This document shows positions 21,401-30,000 of a stretch of DNA of 64,000 bases, one piece after another. Position 1 is the first letter of the stretch. Every line of letters begins with the position of its first letter. Source of the DNA: Asterias amurensis (Eukaryota > Echinodermata > Asteroidea > Forcipulatida > Asteriidae); contig NC_092652.1 of assembly GCF_032118995.1 (NCBI RefSeq), forward strand, positions 23,797,044-23,861,043, given 5' to 3'. A program made the position numbers and the translations under genes. The notes beneath the pieces are model-generated. The model was not told the DNA's origin, did not search any database, and saw only the letters and a program-made list of their open reading frames with translations.

Positions 21401-23048
21401 ATAATAAAAACATGATTACCAACCCGATTTACACGTGATTTTCAGGATTATAAGCAAACAATCAGCTGAATGCCGGCAACAACCAATATGCAACAAGTTA
21501 ATATTTGGTCGGTAATCTTGTTTTTATCAAGGAAGAACTTTCTTGCTAAGCAAATTGTTGTGCTTACAGGCTTTATGAAATTGGGCTGTTCTTAGTGGTA
21601 CCACACCTGATGAGTACCTGAAAGTGCTTGTTACTTTTACGACAGGTACACAGAGATTAAATGCAGTGGACACTATTGGTAATTACTCAAAATAATTATT
21701 ACAACCTTACTTGGTAACGAGTAAATGGGGAGCTGTTGATAGTATAAAACATTATGAGAAATGGCTCCCTCTGAAGTAACGTAGTTTTCGAGAAAGAAGA
21801 AATTTTCCACGAATCCTCAGATTTAGAATTTGAGGTCTCGAAATCAAGCATCTGAAAGCACACAACTTCGTGTGACAAGAGTGTTTTTTCTTTTATTAAT
21901 ATCTCTCAACTTTGACGACCGATTGAGCCCAAATTTTCACAGGTTTGTTATTTTGTGCATATGTTGAGATACACCAAGTGAGAAGACTGGTCTTTGACAA
22001 TTATCAATAGTGTCCAGTGTCTTTAACTTGGATTAACATCGCACCTTGCAAGGGTTTATAAATTGACGCAGCACAATCTGCAGCCAACAACTCCATTACT
22101 CATAATTATTGCTCATGTGATGACTGAACATGAACCAATAGCAACAACTTTTATGACTTAACTACAAGAGATAAGTGCTTGAAGCAGGTTTGACCTTTTG
22201 GGTTTTATGACCTCAGTGTGACAGGTCAAAACCAAGTCTGTCAGGAAAACAAATTTGCTTCGATAGTAGATTCCTCGAAAGCAACAAAAAAGGTGTGTCC
22301 TTTTATCCTTTTATGTCACTTCATAAAAACACAGAATGGCAAACCTAGTAAAACCCAAGTCGTGCTAATTAATGTATAATTCCAAAACTACATATTCCAT
22401 TTGTTAGGACCTAAAACTTGCTGAAAATGTAAACAGTGATGAGTATATCAATAATTTTTACACAATTAATGTTGGTGGATACCAATGTTTTTTACCAATA
22501 AATGAACCTTAAAACTTGTCCATCAGTTTGTGGTGCGATTGACAAATTGGTCCAAGCAAATTAAGCAGTTTTGTATGATTTTGGTTTTATCCTTAAAGGG
22601 AAGGTACACAGTTGGACGAATTTGTGTGCTTTCAGATAGGAATAAAAGACTTCTAGCTAGAAGTCTTTTTAATTTAGTGAGAAACTACCTCTTTCTCATA
22701 ATCTATGCTACTTTAGAGGGAGCCGTTTCTCACAATGTTTTATACCATCAACAGCTCTCCAATGCTCGTTACCAAGTCAGTTTTTAGTTAATATTTGTTT
22801 TGAGTAATTACCAAACGTGTACCTTTAATACACCGATGTGTGATGAGCACTGTTAACCCAGTGCTTTCCGAGTGCTTATAAATGTGTGTGTCTATCACTT
22901 CCAGGTTCCAGGCACAGTGTTGGACTTTGGTTTCAGTGACACCATGAAGGCCGAGATGGCAACGGGTCTCTACTTTTGCCTTCACGGTCCCGTCAAACAG
23001 GAGCACCATCTCAAGGCTGCTCTGATGCGGGCAATCAAGACGCTATGA
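3289..23048 (+). CDS. UBXN6-like paralogue (copy 2), diverged
   Basis: Exons: 3289-3482 (tentative first), 11199-11307 (tentative), 13247-13432, 16417-16514, 16903-17057, 18403-18595, 19946-20037, 21097-21242, 22905-23048 (stop TGA). All phases agree and sum to 439 codons; human UBXN6 is about 441. Segments in order: an unrecognised N-terminus (about residues 1-101); the conserved VYFQCP block; PUB domain (PLEASVLMIHSLNR, KYLDNVSNSPNDERYRK, EGAKDFLQAVGF); a short linker; UBX domain (RYNYAIIRIRFPDG, GTFHVNEKL, EWQPFVL, LDFGF); C-terminal LKAALMRAIKTL. The 155- and 146-bp exons have the same length as those of copy 1, so this is a tandem duplicate. Odd points: no recognisable VIM helix, a C-x3-C-x11-H-x3-H pattern in the VYFQCP block, and a PUB-UBX linker about 22 residues shorter than in copy 1. 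The exons from 13247 on are well supported; the first two rest on phase, splice sites and total length. Presumed role: p97 adaptor with altered binding. Confidence 0.75.
3978..4440. repeat. Tandem repeat of about 150-156 bp, three to four units
   Basis: The motif AAGTCTGCTGCC recurs at 4114, 4270 and 4420. Between them lie repeated copies of CCCTTGGGCAAGTGTAGG and GAATGTTG(G/T)GGACA. Each unit carries one arm of the GGCAGCAGAC foldback family, so the array probably grew by duplication of a foldback insertion. It lies in intron 1 of UBXN6-like copy 2. Confidence 0.6.
5325..5660 (-). mobile_element. Family-A MITE
   Basis: Terminal inverted repeats GCAGTGGACACTATTGG and CCAATAGTGTCCACTGC end in TTAA on the inner side of the flanks. 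The centre is a hairpin around AGACCTCA/TGAGGTCT. About 340 bp and non-coding. Orientation is opposite to the copy at 7168, judged by the CAAAGACCAGTCTTCTCAC end. A non-autonomous DNA transposon; TTAA at both ends suggests a TTAA- or TA-targeting superfamily. Confidence 0.8.
6079..6128. repeat. T-tract joined to G-tract
   Basis: A run of about 24 T is followed directly by G6-T-G-rich DNA with only one interruption. It is one of several T/G (or C/A) homopolymer junctions in the window (see 13490, 18310, 62950). Confidence 0.8.
6532..6809. repeat. Foldback element with AGCCCTTTTCACA ends
   Basis: The left end AGCCCTTTTCACAT and right end AGTGTGAAACAGGGCT are inverted copies of each other; inner sequence is non-coding. 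A non-autonomous foldback insertion of about 280 bp. Confidence 0.6.
7168..7494 (+). mobile_element. Family-A MITE
   Basis: Starts TTAAAGGCAGTGGACAC and ends AGTGTCCACTGGC, with the family's central GAGACCTC...GAGGTCTC hairpin, the CACACAACTTCGTGTGAC palindrome and the CAAATTTTCACAGGTTTG module. Confidence 0.8.
7870..8120. repeat. Rearranged tRNA-derived SINE, head-to-head tail halves
   Basis: The plus-strand piece has GGGTTCAAATCCCACC (B box), GAGTAACATGCCTGTGA and a tail with AAGTACTGAGTATACAG. Immediately left, at about 7885-7950, the same tail appears inverted (CTGCATACTCAGTACTTTC), replacing the tRNA-like 5' half. The intact relative is at 45175-45345. Both copies share the sequence ATTAATATTCTTTATCCC nearby. 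Confidence 0.6.
9405..9631. repeat. Foldback element, GGGCCCAATTTCA family
   Basis: Ends GGGCCCAATTTCATAGCGCT and AGCGCTATGAAATTGGG are inverted copies; inside, TTTGCTAAGCATGAAATTTC also recurs inverted. Other copies: 21342, 25839, 31753, 47702 and a short one at 29317. Confidence 0.75.
10312..10690. repeat. Two-copy tandem duplication of about 185 bp
   Basis: The blocks 10318-10500 and 10505-10690 share in order TACAGTA(A/T)CAATT, a G-run, GTCACCAAC, GAACTCA, TGTCCCC, TCATTTGATG and GCTTTTTGTAATT-type sequence. They are diverged, so the duplication is old. No coding potential is evident. Confidence 0.6.
11199..11307 (+). CDS. Tentative second exon of UBXN6-like copy 2
   Basis: The frame reads VLYGGGVVTDEEGSMALPV and on to HHYQ, ending at CAG|GTGCGT. 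It fits phase 0 with the exon at 13247 and needs two bases from the exon before. An in-frame stop lies just upstream, so a splice acceptor (TCTGTTAG) is required. I see no similarity to UBXN6; support is phase and length only. Confidence 0.45.
11398..12040. repeat. Direct duplication flanking a MITE
   Basis: GGCATGAAGCATGGCTTTAT, TGATGCATT, ATATCTGATTATGGTGA and GCACCTTTTG-like pieces occur in the same order at 11398-11515 and 11923-12035, on either side of the MITE at 11554-11902. Confidence 0.65.
11554..11902 (-). mobile_element. Diverged family-A MITE
   Basis: Contains the family modules in opposite order (TGTCAAAAAGACCAGCG, TCTCACTTGGTGTATCTC, CAGAGGGAGCAGTTTC) but ends are worn (AGCACATGGACA, CGTGTCCACTACCTTAA). 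It sits between two copies of an about 110-bp flanking sequence (11398 and 11920). Confidence 0.65.
12697..13077. mobile_element. Foldback/MITE, TTAAAGGAACGTTACAGAA ends
   Basis: Left end TTAAAGGAACGTTACAGAAT and right end ATTCTGTAAAGTTCCTTTAA are inverted copies with TTAA at the tips. A partial relative lies just upstream at about 12481-12660 (AAAGAGGAATTGTACTGAA). Located 170 bp before the exon at 13247. Confidence 0.7.
14240..14760. repeat. 51-bp minisatellite with 102-bp higher-order period
   Basis: About ten units of CACAAAGTCCATAGCACCAA plus TCCTCCAGAGAAATATTTCC joined by either CTTCTGAAAACT or CTCAGAAAACCC, the two joins mostly alternating. Because 51 is a multiple of three, long open frames run through it on the minus strand (17-residue repeats), but no gene signals surround them. 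It lies in the intron between exons 13247-13432 and 16417-16514. Confidence 0.85.
15309..15614 (+). mobile_element. Family-A MITE, shortened
   Basis: Ends AAAGGCACTGGACAC and GTGTCCAGTGTCTTTAA with the family's CTCCCTCTGAAGTAAC and GAGACCTCAGAATTAG modules. Part of the right half is missing compared with full copies. Confidence 0.75.
15701..15908. repeat. Foldback element
   Basis: TTTTAGCATGGTTGTAAAA and ATCCCTTGCT on the left pair with TTTTACAACCATGCTACAA and AGCAAGGGA on the right; outer TCACACGA pairs with TCGTGTGA. About 205 bp, non-coding. Confidence 0.6.
16014..16382 (-). mobile_element. Family-A MITE next to a splice acceptor
   Basis: Ends TTAAAAGGCGCTGGACAC and GTGTCCAGTGCCTTTAA. 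Modules AAAGACCAGTATTTCC, AGAGGGAGCCGTTTCTC and TTACCAAGTAAGTTTTTATG are present. It ends 34 bases before the exon at 16417, so it covers the region where the branch point of that intron would lie. Confidence 0.8.
17146..17511 (+). mobile_element. Family-B MITE
   Basis: Ends TTAAAGCCATTGGACAC and ATAATGGCTTTAA. Inside: GGCCCACACTTTGTGTATC, CTCAATCGGTCATCGGAG, GGAAAACCCACCCTTG, ATCGAGAATTG. A second copy is at 36273-36665. Some modules are distant versions of those in family A. Confidence 0.7.
17526..18260. repeat. Two dispersed copies of a CAAACTCACTGGTTAGAAG module
   Basis: CAAACTCACTGGTTAGAAGC with CCTACATCAGCTTT, TTTTGAGAAAACATTTCAC and TAATGTG(G/A)T(T/G)ATGTA occurs at about 17526-17640 and 18122-18225. 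A weaker relative is at about 52430-52560 in the RING gene. The intervening 17660-18120 is AT-rich unique sequence. Confidence 0.5.
19146..19535. mobile_element. Near-perfect 390-bp palindromic foldback (family C)
   Basis: Two arms of about 190 bp mirror each other around GGGGGTCAAAATTTTGACCC (centre near 19343). Ends are TTAAAGGAACACGTTGCC and GGCAACGTGTTCCTTTAA; arms share GATCCACACAA(G/A) and CCAACCATATGCATTTTATA sequence. Non-coding. A second copy is at 28904-29293. Confidence 0.85.
19737..19862. repeat. Foldback element, GGTGGCAGCAGAC family
   Basis: TTTGGTGGCAGCAGACGTAC pairs with AAGTCTGCTGCTACCTAG; loop non-coding. It lies 83 bases before the exon at 19946. Confidence 0.6.
20140..20985. 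repeat. Minisatellite, alternating 75- and 100-bp units
   Basis: GGCATACCACC-type starts recur near 20313, 20414, 20487, 20560, 20657, 20732, 20833 and 20907. Two unit types alternate: one with GGTGAAGAGTTACGGAATGG, one with GTTGAGTTACTGTATGG and ACTGAGGACTGTAGTTAA, giving a higher-order period of about 175 bp. It fills the intron between exons 19946-20037 and 21097-21242. Confidence 0.8.
21342..21586. repeat. Foldback element, GGGCCCAATTTCA family
   Basis: Ends GGGGCCAAATTTCATGCC and GGCTTTATGAAATTGGGC are inverted; inner CACAAAAATTTGCTTAGC pairs with GCTAAGCAAATTGTTGTGC. It begins about 100 bases after the exon ending at 21242. Confidence 0.7.
21657..22026 (+). mobile_element. Family-A MITE
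   Basis: Ends TTAAATGCAGTGGACAC and GTGTCCAGTGTCTTTAA with all internal family modules, including the central AGATTTAGAATTTGAGGTCT hairpin region. It lies in the last intron of UBXN6-like copy 2. Confidence 0.8.
22593..22828. mobile_element. Family-D MITE, internally shortened
   Basis: Ends TTAAAGGGAAGGTACACAG and ACGTGTACCTTTAA. It keeps the central GACTTCTAGCTAGAAGTC palindrome but lacks the TCAAAGACC...GAAAAAAC part of full copies. Confidence 0.7.
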
Positions 23049-23346
23049 TGAAATCAAGCAGCCTTATATATCCCATCAGAGCAAAAGTAACTTTTAAGAA
23101 TCAAGAACCAAGCTTGATATATTTTTCGACCCTTGGAAGGATTTTAGGTGTTCAGGTTGGTGTAGGTATATCTTTCCAAACCTTCAACCGAGCTAGGACC
23201 CAAGACTTGTGGACAACTTGTAAAATGTCTTTGTTGCGGTGATAGCATTCCGACCCTCTCTGCGATTCCTGCGACGCTAGTGGTATTCTCGCGAAACTGC
23301 TGAGCCCGCGCGACTAAAAGTGCTCTCAGGCTGTGCAGTCTGTTAA
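23049..23346. other. 3' UTR and flank of UBXN6-like copy 2
   Basis: I see no repeat or exon here and no canonical AATAAA close to the stop codon. GC content is a little higher around 23230-23320 than in the surroundings. Confidence 0.35.
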
Positions 23347-23585
23347 TGGACCCTTCCCATGAAGTATGTAAATTGCACATAGTGCGTGCGCACTTACATT
23401 TTGGTTGCCAAAATGAGGGAACACCGCGCTGTTTTGTACACGGCTAATGGCTGCGTGACGCAGACACATTGGGCGCCTGCTTAGTGTACAACTCTATGGT
23501 GTTTGCCAACCAATACCTGCAATAGGATCTGTACGCATGTGTGAATGTAATTAGCATATTTTAGCATATTTCATGAAAAGGGTCC
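23347..23585. mobile_element. Foldback MITE, GACCCTTCCCATGAA family
   Basis: Left end GGACCCTTCCCATGAAGTAT and right end ATATTTCATGAAAAGGGTCC are inverted. Inside: GTGCGTGCGCAC, ACACGGCTAATGG, CTATGGTGTTTGCCAACC. The second copy is at 34582-34804. Confidence 0.75.
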
Positions 23586-23777
23586 AGTGGGATGTGGTCG
23601 GCAACCAACAGCCAAAACACCCAAAATCCTTCTCTATAATTAATACTTACTGTGTACATAGCCACAACTGTATAACGTGCATGCACAACCTGCATGGTTT
23701 ATGGTTTAAACTATACCAAATATGTTTTGCACAGTCATCAAGTGTGATAAGGAGATTGACTTTACATGGAGGCTATA

Positions 23778-24161
23778 TTAAAGACACTGGACACATTTGG
23801 TAATTGTAAAAGACTCGTCCTCTCACTTGGTGTATCTCAACATACAAAACAAAACAAAACCTGTGAAAATTTGAGCTCAATTGGTCGTCAAAGTTGCGAG
23901 ATAATAATGAAAGAAAAAACACCCTTGTCACACCAAGTTCTGTTCTTTCAGATGCTTGATTTCGAGACCTCAATTTCTAAATCTGAGGTCTCAAAATCAA
24001 ATCCGTGGAAAACTACTTCTTTCTCGAAAACTATGTTACTTCAGAGTGAGCCGTTTCTCACAATATTTATACTATCAACAATTTTCCATTACTTGGTACC
24101 AAGTAAGGTTTTATGCTAAAAATTATTTTGAGTAATTACCAACAGTGTCCAGTGCCTTCAA
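23778..24161 (-). mobile_element. Family-A MITE
   Basis: Ends TTAAAGACACTGGACAC and GTGTCCAGTGCCTTCAAG with TCTCACTTGGTGTATCTC, CCTCAATTTCTAAATCTGAGG and TTACTTCAGAGTGAGCCG modules. Confidence 0.8.
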
Positions 24162-25504
24162 GTATGTGATGTTAATATACATTGACTATGCACTTAAGTA
24201 TCAAGTAATCATGAGCAATAGACCTCAATTTTCTGTCAACCTCACCACCACACCAACCTGTTGCCCTTGGTGGAGAACAACATGGTCAAAGACTCTTTTT
24301 TTTGCAAATCCGTCATTCATTCAGTGTTCACTGGGTGCAATGAAAGGTTCAGACAAATAAACATCACACAGTTCAAAAGTGTTTCTTATGTCAGAAACTG
24401 TTTTTTCTGAGCATACCTTTAAGCCCGGTACATACTTTCTGCGAATGCGATTCGAATGTCGAATTTGGATCGCATTTGCATAACCAGGCTTTAGTCTTTG
24501 AAGAGTGTGTAAAGGTCAAGTCAAGTCAATTATTGAACCGTTCTCGCATAAATCATCAAAGGAAAACAAGCTGAATGCAACTCCTATGGTGTTCTGGTAT
24601 AATCAGTGGAGCCAGTTTATGTGAAGTCCGCGTGGACTACAGTGGAATTACATCACACTTACGAACAGCAGGATGCACCCTCTGGTGGCATGACGTAACC
24701 AAAACATTCAGTTTCTGCGTGGCGGTTTGTGAATGCACCATGTTTTGCATAACGTGAATTTGGCATTTTGTCGCGGGTTAGATTGCCTTTGAATTTGAAT
24801 CATTGACATCACTTATTAACCAAATTTACGCACAAGAAAACTGCGCGCATTACCCCACAAAGTTTCCCATAGAGGGCGCTTTAGATTGGAAGGTTCTCGG
24901 CAATGACTTTCAGATTAAACAATATCTCTTTTTAACTCAAAAGGTATGAGCCTTTAATTTTCACTTGATAAAATAAAGTATTATGAAGCAAACTGAAACA
25001 TTATTAAATAACTTTCATATGCATCAACACATGTACATTTCATACATATCTAGGATTTTTGGACAACAGTTTTTTACATAGCAAATATACATACTCAAAA
25101 TTAGTTCTGTTTTCATAATAATTTACACATGTCAGGTTGTTTACTCATAGTACATTATATGAAGCTGTATTGTTTAATATTGTCATTTTCACAGCACAAT
25201 GAATGTATTAAATAAAAAACGGACGGATTATAAATTGTAAAATGTGTACAACTTTTTAAAGAAATTAGTAATTTTATCTATAAATGATGTCCCATTCTTA
25301 CCATCTGTAAATACTCTATCAAGACAGTCAATAAGCCGACACAAGTTATAAATAGGAACTTGTTTGCGACACACATTAGTTGTTAACAATGCTGTTATGG
25401 TAATAAGAGTACATTCAAGTTTATATTTCCACTGCCCAGCCTAAACCAAAACATTCCTACTTAAAATTCACAAGCAGGCCTTACAGTAATGTTTCTTTTT
25501 TAAC
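24162..25504. other. Intergenic DNA, no gene recognised
   Basis: AT-rich. Around 24425-24490 a CCCGGTACATACTTTCTGCG segment resembles the end of a foldback family (compare AAGCCTGGTTCATACT at 50439), but no matching right end was found. No exon is supported. Confidence 0.35.
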
Positions 25505-25735
25505 AAACTCCATGCGTGTCGTGGCTGAGCGGTCTAGTTCACAAGACCCAAGCTCCGGTGTAGTCAGCAGCAGAATGTGGGTTCGATTCCTGGCCATGAC
25601 ACTTGTGCCCTTCAGCAAAGCACTAAACCATAATTGCTTTGTAAAAACTTGGGAAGGAAGTGCATTCTGCTCTACCAGCCAGGCTCCTACATGTAATTAA
25701 TGATACCCATGTGTGTAGCCCTCACCTTGAATTGG
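25505..25735 (+). mobile_element. SINE with class II (Leu-like) tRNA head
   Basis: GTCGTGG at about 25517 can pair with CCATGAC at about 25594, forming a seven-pair acceptor stem. TGGCTGAGCGGTCTAG resembles an A box and GGGTTCGATTCC the B box. The long arm between fits a tRNA-Leu-like fold. Downstream, CCTTCAGCAAAGCAC and TAAACCATAATTGCTTT form a typical SINE body. Intergenic. A pseudo-tRNA without SINE body is less likely. Confidence 0.7.
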
Positions 25736-25838
25736 CCATCTGCCCTTTTGATATTTGGCCATCTTTCATATTTCTTTTTTGAAAGGACCAAGAACTAGGC
25801 AACTGTTACCAGCCATCCCATAGCTTGCCACAAGTACA

Positions 25839-26083
25839 GGGCCCAATTTCATAGTGCTACTAAGTAAACAAATTGTGCTTAGCATGAAATTTCTTCTATG
25901 ATAAAAAACAGGATTACCAACCAATTTTCCTTGTGATTTTTAGGATAATCTAACAACAACAGCTGAATACCAGTAACAAGCAACATGAAACTGGAAAGTT
26001 TTGTTGGTAATCCTGTTTTTATCAAGGATGAAATTTCATGCTAAGCAAATTGTTGTGCTTAGAAGCTCTATAAAATTGGGCCC
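25839..26083. repeat. Foldback element, GGGCCCAATTTCA family
   Basis: Ends GGGCCCAATTTCATAGTGCT and AGCTCTATAAAATTGGGCCC are inverted; the inner arms are TTAGCATGAAATTTC and GAAATTTCATGCTAAGC. Confidence 0.75.
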
Positions 26084-26676
26084 AGTTTGTGAATGGTAAC
26101 CTGCTCATTTTTGGCATAGCAGAATTGTTTTAAGGAATCCTATCTTTTGGGCCCGGGTAAGTGACAAAACCAAGTCTGGACAAGGGACTAATTTATCAAA
26201 ATGTCAAAATTTGACGAAGTTGGCCACACTTTTTTTTCTTCAAGTATGTTTATAACACAGGCATATAAGCAATATGCAATTTAGTTTTCTTATTTTTTAC
26301 GGAGCACTACGTGTTATAATTAAGCAAGAGACTTGTTCATGAACTAATACAAACATTGTAATATTGTTCTCACTTTGATGGATGTGTGTCATGGTTTATG
26401 AATATTTCACCAATAGAGGGCAGCAGATTACTTATTTATTTACAGGGTTTTAGACAAACTTCAGCAGCAGATGTGTTATAAAGTATATGCCGAGTTCGTT
26501 AAAGAACGCATGCGCACAACAGCAATTTTATTTAGGCACAAACATTTTCATGCTAAGAGTAAAATATTGCCTTCTACAGCCATTAATTGGGCCATATCCA
26601 TCATTGTCCATTATGGCTTGTTTGCTGGACTTTCTTCAGAAGACGATCACAGCATACTGATCAAAACGTCAAGTCG

Positions 26677-26801
26677 AAACTAACGGTTCTTTTCAGAACC
26701 ACCCCCAACTCATTTAGAGATTATCATTACATGGCGTTACCGCAAACCTTTACTACATGTGAATATCGTATTTCCACCATGCAAAGTTTCAAATCCTAGG
26801 G
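26677..26801 (-). repeat. Fragment of the AAGCCTGGTTCATACT foldback family
   Basis: TTCAGAACCACCCCCAACTC, ATTACATGGCGTTACCGC and ATGCAAAGTTTCAAATCCTA match, inverted, the inside of the element at 50437-50666. Confidence 0.6.
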
Positions 26802-27065
26802 ACTCAGTATTAATATTTCAGATGGTCTCCTGTCACTGATTAAGCTCCTAAGTATGGTTAAGTTACAGTCATCCATTCTATAAAGCCTTGGCTTACAATC
26901 TCATCCAAAGATCCACAAGTTTTGTGTCGGACTAGAAAACATGAAATATACATGTAAGAAGCTACATTTAGTGAAAGGTTAACAAAATATAATGCTTCTT
27001 ACTGGTTCAATGGGTTGCTTGAATGGATCCACTGAACAAAGACGTCAGATGCTCAGGTTTATGCT

Positions 27066-30000
27066 TTATTTCTCCTCGTCTGCATTTTCAGCTGAGTCAC
27101 TTTCCTCACTGGATGAACTGAAAACAAAAATATATGTTATTACAGTGTATAAGGGGTCATTTAAAATAATCAATGTTGAATAAGATTTTTTTTTTCCATA
27201 GACAGGTCAAAAGAAATAAATGAAAACAAAAAAATCAGTTTACCATGTTTACAATTAAAAAAAAAAATTAATACAATTAAAATAATCAAAATAATAGAAA
27301 AAAAGCCAGGATTTGGAAAAAGGGTTGCTGGAAATTTAAAACCTGGGTGTCCATACTATTCACTTACAATACTATTACATATTACTGATAAAACAGGGTT
27401 TTCAAATTTTAAACAGGGTGTCATAATGACAGCCAGACACTCTGACAAAACTTGTGTTCTACAATTTTATTGAGCTGTGTACAAATAATGCCTGCAGGAA
27501 GTCAAAACTCTTTGGCTCATTCGTGAATATATGTGATGCAACGTGTTTGGCACAAAGCACCTTATCCACAAAAAGTCCTGTCAGGAAATCTGGAAGAGCT
27601 CTGTCGAAACCAAACCATCCACTGCCGTGTAAATCATATTTGAAAATACCTATCATCGTCATCGTCTGATTCATCATCATCGTCTGAATCATCATCATCA
27701 GAATCCTCTTCATCAGAATCATCGGAATCATCCGAATCATCCTCGCTGCCGCTCCCCCATAACTGGGCTTCTCGTTCTAAATTAGACAAAAATTATTTTA
27801 AACGAAAACAGGTAAAAAATTCTCTAATCAGCACACACTTAATTTAATAATAACAAGTTATACTGAAAACTTTTTACTTACATACTTATAAAATGACTGA
27901 AAGCCCCTTACATTCATGACTGAAACTCAAAGTGCGATAAACAATAAATTAGCAACAAACTGAAGGACGAAATAATCAAAGAGCACCAGCTGAGCTATCT
28001 AGCCCAATGTTGGCAGTCTCTCTATTTTGTCAATATCTTTGTTCATGGGTGCCAGTCAGAAGCCACACAACCTGTAACTGCTGTATAGCCAGGGATCACA
28101 CCCAAGTATTTGATACAACCCAGGAAGCACTAACAGAGGGATCACCTTTGCCACTTTTGAACAAACAAAAACAGAATTTGACTGAGTACAAAATAATTAG
28201 ATTTCCAAACTGTTCATGTAGATATTGAAAACGTTCTCTTTAAAGGCAATGGACACTATTGGTAATTCCTCAAAATAATTATTAGAATAAAACCTTTCTT
28301 GGTGACGAGTAATGGGGAGAGGTTGATAGTATAAAACATTGTGATAAAACGGCTCCCTCTGAAGTGCCATAGTTTTCGAGAAAGAAGTAATTTTCCACAA
28401 ATTTGATTTCGAGACCTCAGATTTAGAACTTGAGGTCTCGAAATCAACCGTCTAAACGCACATAACTTCGTGTGAGAAGAGTGTTTTTTTCTTTCATTAA
28501 TATCTCGCAACTTCGATGTCAGATTGAGCTCAAATTTTCACAGGTTAGTTATTTTATGCATATGTTGAGATACACCAACTGTGAAGGCTAGTCTTTGATA
28601 ATTACCAATAGTGTCCACTGCCTTTAATGTCTTTAGCAACTACAATATTAATTGTTTACCTCTCTTAAGCATTTCTTCAATCAGTGGTTGGAATTGTTTG
28701 GCCTCAGCATTCTCAGGTTCATACAACAGAACTGTGAAGGAAAGTTTTGAAAAAGAATGTAAATAATCATCATAAAGAAAACATTGTAAATTTTGTATTA
28801 CATAGGCCTACTTGGATAAAAATATTAAGACAAAAAATTCATAAAACGGTAAATTACTTAGTTTAGTAAGCTATGTAATCTTGCACAAGGAGTATGGCAA
28901 AACCTAAAGGAACACTTTGCCTTGGATCGGTCAAGTTGGTCTTTGAAAAGCGTTCTGTAGCCGCTTGTTATAAAATGCATATGGGTAGAAAGATGTTGAA
29001 AAAGTAGAATACAATGATCTACACAAACATGCCTTGAAATTGCGCGTTTTTTTTTTACCTTGTCGACAAACACGGTCGGCCATTTATAGGAGTCAAATTT
29101 TTGACTCCCATAAATGGCCGACCGTGTTAGTTTGCGACGTAGAAGGAAAACCGTGCAATTTTGAGTGATACTTGTGTGGATCATTATATTCTACTTTTAA
29201 AAAATCTTTCCAACCATATGCATTTCATAACAAACGGTTTCAAACCCTTTTTATAGACCAACTCGTCCGATCCAAGGCAATGTGTTCCTTTAAGAAAGAA
29301 TTCTATTTTATGGTTTGGTTCCAATTTCATGACTCTGCTTACCACGAAACTCTATAGCCCATGGAATCATATACTGTACATTACAGGGCGGCCTAAGCAC
29401 AGAATTCTGTGGTAAGCAGTGATATGAAATTGGGCGCTATTGGTTCAATGGGACTCTAAACACCGAGGCCATGGGCACCAGCATGTTGGAACAAGGTACT
29501 TTGGCCAATTTTGCAATGATGTACACACAGGATCTCGGAGAGGGGTTATTTGGTTAATTTTTGCAATCTACAAAAGGTAAAACACAACACTAAAATCTGG
29601 ACTGATTTACACATGAATAAAGTGTAGGCCTAACTATAAAGTATAAGAATACACAAGACATTAGATACAACTTAAAATTAATAGCATAACAATAACATAA
29701 GACTTCAAATTCAATAGCAATTCAACAGTGATTCCAAAGAACAAAGATACAACAATAAAATCTTTGACTTGAAGGTCATTAGCAAATGGGCAATTAAACA
29801 GCGGTTCAATAGAATAAAGATATACAAATAAAAATCTCTGGCTTCAAAGTCAATAGCAATTAAACAGTTAGTCCAAGGAACAAAGATATGAAGAGCAAAA
29901 TTGATAAACACACAATTTGAGACATAAAAAATTCACAAGGCAAATATGCAATCAGAATTATTTCAAAAGGCACAAAGTTACATAACATAAAGGGAAATGG

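Noticed and set aside
22788-23009. Minus-strand frame over the last UBXN6-like exon
   Set aside because: Antisense shadow; the plus-strand frame continues the UBX domain.
25505-25600. Functional tRNA-Leu gene
   Set aside because: The head is followed at once by a SINE body and the anticodon arm is not convincing, so a SINE is the better call.
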